Shown here: positions 1 to 5,586 of the stretch, piece by piece | Layout: each line of letters begins with the position of its first letter | How positions within the stretch are numbered: the stretch's first letter is position 1 | From: Methanobacteriota archaeon | GTDB lineage: Archaea; Thermoplasmatota; Poseidoniia; Poseidoniales; Thalassarchaeaceae | DNA length: 7,087 nt | NCBI GenBank assembly: GCA_002725475.1 | Contig: PBPH01000018.1 | Coordinates: 1 to 7,087 of the forward strand | Reading direction: 5' to 3' | Notes under the pieces: generated by a model | Told to the model about the DNA's origin: nothing | The model's input: only the letters and a program-made list of their open reading frames with translations | Database searches by the model: none | Program-made: the position numbers and the translations under genes

Positions 1-1954
1 AATATGGCTCGCTAACTAGAGTTGTTTCATCCTGTTCAACAATAACTCCCAATGCTGAGACAATGAAGGTTTCATCTGTGTTTTCGTATAACATTGATTC
101 AAACATTGAGGGCCTCATATTTTCCATTTCAAGACGCGCTCCTTCCATAGATGACATGTCCCCGTTGAACTCATCCATTGGTTGTGTGAATGTCCATACA
201 GTTTCCCCTATTGATTCAGCAGTTAGGCGCCCATAATATGCCGAACGGTCTTCACTATCTTGTTCTAAGACAGTGTTAATTGTAAGTCCTGCATCATTGG
301 TCATGCTCATATTATATTGGTCAGGATAATCGCTTTCATTCCAAGGGCCCCAATATCTTAATTCGATTCCAATATCAAGGAGGTGTGAATTATAGAGAGT
401 AGTTTTTACATCCCATAGTTCTTCAAAAACCACAGATTCAGGTTCCGAGGATTCCCCTTCTTCGTCCTCCTCTTCATCAGGATTCCATTCCATATCTATA
501 TGGCCGAAAGTTGCATTTCTCAACCATTGTCCAAATTCTCCTAGGGTTTCTCCTGTAGCATTCCAAACAGGATCTTGTAAGGAATCGAAAATATCATTGA
601 TTACATCTTCAGGCAAGGTGTTGAAATTATCTAAAACATCATTGACATAGGATGAGGAGGAACTAGACTCCATGTTTGAAGTCCATGCCTGGCCCTCACT
701 AGTCTCCAATAGATACTCGTACTGCCAGATGATTTGGTCAGGGATGTCGTCTCCATTCGTGTCAATAATATCTGTCTCACCTAATTCTTCAGCCATTTCA
801 ATCCAGCGAACAAGTAAAACTTGTACTGGAGTCATATTAGTTAAATCTCCATCAACTAATGGCATCATCCAGGCTTCTAATGCATCAATAATAGCATCTG
901 GATGTCCAGATACAGTTAGTAAGGCAAAATTATGGACTATCGTTTGAATCGCTTCGGCTTCTTTTGTACTATTTGCCAAATCATCCATTGCCTGCTTAAA
1001 AGAAACCCATTCGTTACTGCCAATTAGTGCGTTGTAAGCGGCTTCAAAATCACCAGTCCCCTCAAATCGGGTATAATTTTCTATTGCGTCAAATGTTTGG
1101 ATATAATCCACTACATCACCAAAATCATCTAATGTTCTAGGAATTGGAAATTCGCCAGCATAGAGCATTAGTCCAGTGATAAATGACATTCCAGCATTTA
1201 CATCATCAGAATCGAAGAATTCCATCAAAGCGGTTAGGAAATTTGCTCCTGCAGACATGTTGTATTGGTTATGTCCAGCATCAATCATAGCATCCCATAA
1301 TTGCTGGCTTCCTCCCATCCCTTGCCCTTCAGTTGCTACTGCAACGAATGTGGACCAATTACCATTAGCTTCGACAATAGTCTCCAATGAATCGATTTCG
1401 CCTTTGATTTCTAGGCAAGGGTTTGCCGAATCCCATGCATGATCGATTGCTTGGAGTACAGTCTCAAATTCACCTCGTAAAAGTTGAGGTAATTGGGTTG
1501 GGTCATCAGTAGCCACTAAGTTTCCATCTTCAGCAATTACCCTAGCTCCATAAGTCCCCCCAACGGAGTTACTTGGAACTGTATAAATCCCATCCCAAGT
1601 CATGGTATTACTATCGTTTTCGTGAGGTCCGGCTTGGAGCAACACGATTGTATCAATGACAACACCTGGTCCAGATAGAGCAGTATTGGTAATCAAATCA
1701 ATAGGGTCAATATCTGGATATTTGATGATGTCAGCAGTAACTAGTGTGGAACTAGTATGTCCTCTTGTTAGTGCCATTATTTCCACGTCTGAACCGACGC
1801 TAACAATTTTGGTTGTAACATATCCATCGATGCTCAACGTAGTAGTATTTCCATTCAAAGTGGTAGTATCATTTGGTGCCGGGATTTGTGCAATTGTTGG
1901 TGATAGTGACATCCCCGCCATCAAGAACACAATGAGTATGCTCACTCTCTTCAT
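1..1954 (-). CDS. Large secreted protein of unknown function, C-terminus cut off by window edge
   Basis: The reading frame is open from an ATG at 1954 to the left edge, giving 651 visible residues. An in-frame TAA lies at 1979-1981 with no other start codon between, so the start is firm. Residues 1-22 form a Sec-type signal peptide (MKR, a hydrophobic core, then T-I-A before Q23), so the protein is exported. Residues of about 40-150 are rich in beta-type, Ig-like sequence with W-D-G-I-Y and G-G-T-Y turns. About 150-430 looks mainly helical. A D-T-N-G-D-D-I-P-D loop at 398-406 resembles calcium-binding thrombospondin type-3 or dockerin loops. A serine run (430-434) follows, then a very acidic stretch at 491-508, then another beta-like part. 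There are many N-x-S/T sites and only one cysteine was noted. No membrane helix is seen after the signal, but an anchor could lie beyond the edge. I do not recognise the family; surface or cell-envelope protein is inference. Confidence 0.85.
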   Translation of the reverse strand, partial: MKRVSILIVFLMAGMSLSPTIAQIPAPNDTTTLNGNTTTLSIDGYVTTKIVSVGSDVEIMALTRGHTSSTLVTADIIKYPDIDPIDLITNTALSGPGVVIDTIVLLQAGPHENDSNTMTWDGIYTVPSNSVGGTYGARVIAEDGNLVATDDPTQLPQLLRGEFETVLQAIDHAWDSANPCLEIKGEIDSLETIVEANGNWSTFVAVATEGQGMGGSQQLWDAMIDAGHNQYNMSAGANFLTALMEFFDSDDVNAGMSFITGLMLYAGEFPIPRTLDDFGDVVDYIQTFDAIENYTRFEGTGDFEAAYNALIGSNEWVSFKQAMDDLANSTKEAEAIQTIVHNFALLTVSGHPDAIIDALEAWMMPLVDGDLTNMTPVQVLLVRWIEMAEELGETDIIDTNGDDIPDQIIWQYEYLLETSEGQAWTSNMESSSSSSYVNDVLDNFNTLPEDVINDIFDSLQDPVWNATGETLGEFGQWLRNATFGHIDMEWNPDEEEDEEGESSEPESVVFEELWDVKTTLYNSHLLDIGIELRYWGPWNESDYPDQYNMSMTNDAGLTINTVLEQDSEDRSAYYGRLTAESIGETVWTFTQPMDEFNGDMSSMEGARLEMENMRPSMFESMLYENTDETFIVSALGVIVEQDETTLVSEPY

Positions 1955-1965
1955 GTGCGCGCGCG
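1952..1965. other. Alternating pyrimidine-purine CG tract at a start codon
   Basis: Fourteen bases alternate strictly between pyrimidine and purine, mostly as CG steps, and include the ATG of the secreted-protein gene at their edge. The surrounding sequence is AT-rich, so the tract stands out. Such tracts can adopt left-handed Z-DNA under negative supercoiling; whether this one does, or matters for expression, is unknown. Confidence 0.6.
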
Positions 1966-1976
1966 AGATAACGCTG

Positions 1977-2000
1977 TTTTATTATCTAATGCTATATATT
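1977..2000 (-). promoter_or_regulatory. Candidate archaeal TATA region for the secreted-protein gene
   Basis: On the minus strand TAATAAAA (1984-1977) is centred about 26 bases before the A of the ATG at 1954. This is the spacing expected if transcription begins at or beside the start codon, as in leaderless archaeal mRNAs. A second A/T box, AATATATA (2000-1993), lies about 16 bases further upstream and would give a leader of roughly 16 bases. Both lie in the 61-base gap after the anchored-protein gene. No Shine-Dalgarno sequence precedes the ATG. The choice between the boxes is not decided by sequence alone. Confidence 0.45.
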
Positions 2001-2015
2001 ATCATGACAAACAAT

Positions 2016-3062
2016 CTACTTCAAGACCGAAACTCCGAATATTAATTTTCCATTATCATTCATTAATGAACCACAGTTTTGATCATCAAAATTTACTTCA
2101 TTCCATGTTCCCGATTTTGTTGAAAACGAAGTACTGGGTAGGCCAGCGGCCTCAAACCAGATTCCCATGGGGGATATTATTGGGCCATTAGAATCAACAA
2201 CCTCCCAAGATTTTGATGCGATTATCTCTTCGTTGTTAGAGAGACACCAAGGAATAACATTACTAACTTCTCCACCCAAATCAATTTTTTCTCGAATCCC
2301 TTCAATTCCAGTTGGTGAATTGTTTGTCTGAGGTGTGCCTGTAATTATTTCCCAATTACTGGGGTGTTGAATAATAATTGGTATTGAGGGTTCTTTGTAA
2401 GTCGAAGTCAAATTTATCTCATGTTCAGTCAATGAACTGCATAAACTGTCTGGAAGACATCCACGAGAGTTCTGTATATTTTCATCTAATTGCTCTATAA
2501 TTATCCAAGGTCCTGTACGACTCAGATAATTTCCATTATCTGTAACGAAGGATGAATCGTACCTCCCTTCAGGTTGCCATTTTGGTGGGTCATGAGCAAT
2601 TACTAATTCCCAATGTTCTGAAATATCTCCTGCATCCCAATCTACCGAAAGCCACTCCCTTACAATCATGTCATTGCCCATATCCTCACGAAGATACACG
2701 ATATTAAGTTCAGCTTCAATCCTTCCTAATCTATCTGCATCGTCAATCAGTTCAGTAAGGTTCACATTACCACTAATTTGTAATCCGGTTGGAGTGTTTG
2801 CACAGTCTGTACAACCTTCACTAATAACAGAAATAGAATCCATATTTATTGTGGCGATTGCTCCACGGTCGTAATCCTGTAATCCTAGGGAGTCCATCGC
2901 TGCTCTAGTTGTGAGAGTCATAGTTCCGGTGATATTCGAGATTTCTAGGTCGGTTTTAGTTTCATTTTTCTCTTCAACAACCAACGTCATAGTTGATAGC
3001 AAAACAGTTGCAAGAACCAACCACTCCACAATGGATACAACCCGCTGCCTATTGCTATCCAC
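2016..3062 (-). CDS. Membrane-anchored exported protein with six cysteines, function unknown
   Basis: This 348-residue protein begins at a GTG (3062); an in-frame TAA at 3081-3083 rules out any start much further upstream, although a GTG at residue 12 is an alternative. A short basic segment (R5, R7) precedes one hydrophobic helix at about 14-29, with no A-x-A cleavage site, so an uncleaved anchor with residues of about 30-348 outside the cell is likely. The helix start, R-V-V-S-I-V-E-W, resembles archaeal and bacterial type IV pilin signals with glutamate at +5, but the -1 residue is valine instead of the usual glycine or alanine. The outer domain is acidic, tryptophan-rich and beta-like, with cysteines at 84, 87, 202, 208, 273 and 330, enough for three disulfides, and several N-x-S/T sites (33, 43, 101, 217, 247). 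I do not recognise the family. It lies 66 bases after the acyl-CoA dehydrogenase gene and 61 before the secreted-protein gene. Pilin-like or surface role is inference. Confidence 0.8.
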   Translation of the reverse strand: MDSNRQRVVSIVEWLVLATVLLSTMTLVVEEKNETKTDLEISNITGTMTLTTRAAMDSLGLQDYDRGAIATINMDSISVISEGCTDCANTPTGLQISGNVNLTELIDDADRLGRIEAELNIVYLREDMGNDMIVREWLSVDWDAGDISEHWELVIAHDPPKWQPEGRYDSSFVTDNGNYLSRTGPWIIIEQLDENIQNSRGCLPDSLCSSLTEHEINLTSTYKEPSIPIIIQHPSNWEIITGTPQTNNSPTGIEGIREKIDLGGEVSNVIPWCLSNNEEIIASKSWEVVDSNGPIISPMGIWFEAAGLPSTSFSTKSGTWNEVNFDDQNCGSLMNDNGKLIFGVSVLK

Positions 3063-3098
3063 ATTATTGCGAATCGGCAGTTATTGATGGTGTTAACC

Positions 3099-3118
3099 CT
3101 AGAAATCAATTATTCTAG
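3099..3118. repeat. Perfect inverted repeat CTAGAA-N8-TTCTAG in the gap before the anchored-protein gene
   Basis: Two perfect 6-base arms (3099-3104 and 3113-3118) flank an 8-base AT-rich loop. It begins 10 bases past the acyl-CoA dehydrogenase stop codon and lies about 37 bases upstream of the GTG of the next gene. No T-run follows the second arm on the minus strand, so it is not a classical intrinsic terminator. It could be a dimeric-regulator operator or chance. Confidence 0.4.
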
Positions 3119-3128
3119 TAGAGTTTTC

Positions 3129-4271
3129 CTATCGTGTAATTTCACGTCCAATAATTAACCTCTGAATTTCAGAAGCGCCCTCGTAAATCTGCATAACCTT
3201 GGCAGCGCGCATTAACCTTGCAACAGGATATTCTTCGGTGTATCCATATCCTCCGAAAATCTGAACCGCTTCAATTGTAGCCTCTGTAGCCATATCTGCT
3301 GCAAATCTCTTTGCATGTGCGGCGGCTTCAGTATTTGGCAGATTATTATCTGCAAGCCATGCAGATTTCCAAACCAATAATCTAGCCGCTTCGATATTTG
3401 TCTTCATGTCAGCGAGTTTAGACATTATCATTTGATGTGCTAAAATGGGTTTGCCAAATGTTTCTCTTTCTTGAGCATACGCGAGTGCATGCTCATATGC
3501 AGCACGTGCAACTCCAACAGCATGAGCGGCAACACTCGGCCTTGATAGGTCGAAAGCAACCATGGCATTGAACCAACCATTCCCCTCTTTGCCACCTACG
3601 AGGTTCTCTACAGGGACTTTCACATCCTCAAAAATTACAGCTCTAGTGTCGGAGCAGCGCTGACCCATGACATCTTCTTTTTTGCCAATTGTCACTCCAT
3701 CCCAACTAGATTCTACAATGAAACCAGACATCCCTTTGTAACCAGCTTCCTTGTCAGTGTATGCAAGTACAAAGAACCAATCAGCATAACCCGCACCAGT
3801 AATGAACATCTTAGTGCCATTAAGGAGGTAATGATCTCCATTCAATACAGCATTTGTTTTGATTCCTTGAACATCGCTACCAGCAACCGGTTCGGTAACA
3901 CAATACGAGCAAAGAGCGCCATCGTTTACTAGCATTCCAAGGTATTTCTGCTTCTGTTCATCAGTCCCTCCAGTAATTATAGGGGCTCCAGTCAATCCGT
4001 TAGCATAAGCTGCAGTTGCAAAACCAGGATCACCCCATGCTAATTCTTCCTGAACCAATACTTCGGCCATTACCCCCATACCCATGCCGCCGCATGATTC
4101 AGGGACATGCAGGTTAGTTAGGCCTGTTTCGTGAGCCAACCTAATGGCCTCTCGAGGATATTCACGGTTATTGTCCCAATGTTCAGCATTTGGACGCAGT
4201 TCAGTTTCTGCAAATTCGTGAGCAAGGTCTCGCAACATTTCCTCCTCTTCACTCAGCGCGAAGTCGACCAT
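3129..4271 (-). CDS. Acyl-CoA dehydrogenase, medium/short-chain (ACADM-like) type
   Basis: FAD enzyme of 380 residues that oxidises an acyl-CoA to the trans-2-enoyl-CoA and passes electrons to an electron-transfer flavoprotein. Visible motifs: family signature 1, C-V-T-E-P-x-A-G-S-D, at 124-133; M-G-Q-R-C-S-D-T-R at 202-210; R-E-T-F-G-K-P at 269-275; signature 2 starting at Q337 (Q-I-F-G-G-Y-G-Y); and I-Y-E-G with E364 as catalytic base, the position used by medium- and short-chain enzymes. Helix G carries S243, not glutamate, at the alternative base position used by isovaleryl-CoA and long-chain enzymes, which argues against those. The wording of the motifs is closest to mammalian medium-chain enzyme; the real chain length is not settled. 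I chose the ATG at 4271 (M-V-D-F-A-L-S-E-E-E) because it gives the usual family length and aligned N-terminus. An in-frame ATG at 4379 would add 36 non-homologous residues and overlap the antiporter gene. It follows that gene by 50 bases. Confidence 0.95.
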   Translation of the reverse strand: MVDFALSEEEEMLRDLAHEFAETELRPNAEHWDNNREYPREAIRLAHETGLTNLHVPESCGGMGMGVMAEVLVQEELAWGDPGFATAAYANGLTGAPIITGGTDEQKQKYLGMLVNDGALCSYCVTEPVAGSDVQGIKTNAVLNGDHYLLNGTKMFITGAGYADWFFVLAYTDKEAGYKGMSGFIVESSWDGVTIGKKEDVMGQRCSDTRAVIFEDVKVPVENLVGGKEGNGWFNAMVAFDLSRPSVAAHAVGVARAAYEHALAYAQERETFGKPILAHQMIMSKLADMKTNIEAARLLVWKSAWLADNNLPNTEAAAHAKRFAADMATEATIEAVQIFGGYGYTEEYPVARLMRAAKVMQIYEGASEIQRLIIGREITR

Positions 4272-4289
4272 AGTGGGGCGAGCGGCTGT

Positions 4290-4310
4290 TTCGCCTTTAC
4301 CATTCGCCTT
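4290..4310. repeat. Short direct repeat TTCGCCTT before the acyl-CoA dehydrogenase
   Basis: The 8-mer TTCGCCTT occurs at 4290-4297 and 4303-4310 (AAGGCGAA on the coding strand), start to start 13 bases, inside the 50-base gap before the ATG at 4271. It may be a regulator half-site pair or chance; the region lacks a clear TATA box. Confidence 0.3.
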
Positions 4311-4321
4311 GGATAATCCTG

Positions 4322-5524
4322 TCAAATCGCCCCGTATAGGAGTGCTAAGAAAATCAGATAACATCCAATTAGAATGCAACCTTCTTGCCTATTAAATTTG
4401 AAATCAGTCCACATAAACACTAGTGCCAGAGCCGTACAGAAGAGTGTTGAAGGCATTATTAGTTGATTGAATAGTGACTGATTTGTTAATTCAATGGGAT
4501 TAACCATTGCTGCAATCCCAACAGAAAGCAATGGGTCGGTTATGTTTGAGCCAATTAATGTCCCAACAGCAACCCCTGTACTTCTTCTAGCTGCAAGAAT
4601 TGCAACAGCCAATTCTGGCACTGATGTCCCAATAGCAGATAACGTGGTTCCAACAACAGCAGAAGGAACTCCCAATTCTATTGCAATTCCAGCAGCCGAA
4701 TCAACCACTCTAGCGGAGGCAAACATAGCCAAAGCAAGGCCTGCAATCAACATCACAAGGTATGAGGCTCCAGTCCAATTAAGTTCCATTCCAGACTCTG
4801 AACGAATTTCCTCAATGACTTCAAATTCCTCATTTCGAATTTCTTCTCTATGTTGTATCAAATAAGTCATGTATAGTACATAAATTAGACATAGAAGGCC
4901 ACCTTCTAATCGATTTAAATCACCATCAACAAGAATTAGCATTGAGAGTAAGAGCACAGCTAGAAACATCATTGCACCATCTCTCTGAATCCAAGCGGGT
5001 TTCACTTTCATGGGCCTGATAATTACAACAATTCCTAAAATTAGAGTAATTTGAACCAAAATCGATCCGTAGATGTTACCCAAGGCAAAATCAGTTGCGC
5101 AATCAGTAGCTCCAACTTGACAAGGATTGAGATAGGCTTCCCATGCTGCTTGTGAAGAGATGAGGATTTCTGGAAGAGAGGTGCCCAACGAGACAATTGT
5201 TAATCCAATGATGACTTCAGCAATCCCTGCTCTTCTAGCAATTCCTTTAGCCCCCTCAACGAAGAAATCCGCAGAGGTAATTAATAGTCCAATTGCTAGA
5301 ATAAGTAGAAAGGCACTTACCGCAATTCCTGAAAGGCTTGTATCTTCAGCAGTAATTGTTTGAACTCCCATCATGGCTAGGAAAAGTGAAGCGATAACGA
5401 GAACTTGATTCCACATAAATAGACTTAGAATACCTCTAACTTTCGTTTTTTTAGCGATTTTTGTAGTTGGAACAGAATCCCCCTCAATCTCTTCTATTGG
5501 GCCATCTTCCTCATCGTCCGACAT
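4322..5524 (-). CDS. Cation/calcium antiporter of the CaCA superfamily (YrbG / NCX_Mj-like)
   Basis: Integral membrane exchanger of 400 residues, probably moving Ca2+ against Na+ or H+. The two inverted alpha repeats are clear: G-T-S-L-P-E at 114-119 followed by G-N-I-Y-G-S at 149-154, and G-T-S-V-P-E at 299-304 followed by G-T-L-I-G-S-N-I-T-D at 321-330. E119 and E304 correspond to the ion-binding glutamates. I count about 11 membrane helices: the ten of the family plus an extra one at about 34-56. The N-terminal tail is acidic, then K/R-rich (22-30), which by the positive-inside rule puts it in the cytosol. The loop between the halves (about 225-250) is very acidic, at the place of the regulatory loop of eukaryotic exchangers. 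C135 and C142 lie in a short loop predicted to be external. The second half of repeat 1 is unusual (S-I-L-V-Q instead of S-N-I-x-N). The ATG at 5524 lies 62 bases after the E1 stop codon. The ion specificity is not determined. Confidence 0.92.
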   Translation of the reverse strand: MSDDEEDGPIEEIEGDSVPTTKIAKKTKVRGILSLFMWNQVLVIASLFLAMMGVQTITAEDTSLSGIAVSAFLLILAIGLLITSADFFVEGAKGIARRAGIAEVIIGLTIVSLGTSLPEILISSQAAWEAYLNPCQVGATDCATDFALGNIYGSILVQITLILGIVVIIRPMKVKPAWIQRDGAMMFLAVLLLSMLILVDGDLNRLEGGLLCLIYVLYMTYLIQHREEIRNEEFEVIEEIRSESGMELNWTGASYLVMLIAGLALAMFASARVVDSAAGIAIELGVPSAVVGTTLSAIGTSVPELAVAILAARRSTGVAVGTLIGSNITDPLLSVGIAAMVNPIELTNQSLFNQLIMPSTLFCTALALVFMWTDFKFNRQEGCILIGCYLIFLALLYGAI

Positions 5525-5586
5525 ACTCTGACCCGTTCAGCGCTCTAACCTCTAATTCATGACGGTTCCGATGTCCTAGATCACTA

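Noticed and set aside
1656..2045. Plus-strand open frame of 129 codons with hydrophobic stretches
   Set aside because: It is antisense to the signal peptide and N-terminal region of the secreted protein; its hydrophobicity mirrors the opposite-strand coding sequence.
3129..4271. Isovaleryl-CoA dehydrogenase as a specific call
   Set aside because: The catalytic Glu is in the I-Y-E-G motif (E364) and helix G has Ser at 243, the opposite of the isovaleryl-type arrangement.
4494..4865. Plus-strand open frame of 123 codons
   Set aside because: Antisense to the second half of the antiporter, whose conserved repeats fix the coding strand.
5525..5586. Promoter or terminator between E1 and the antiporter
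   Set aside because: No T-run, stable hairpin or well-spaced TATA box is visible; only a short AGCGCT palindrome is present.
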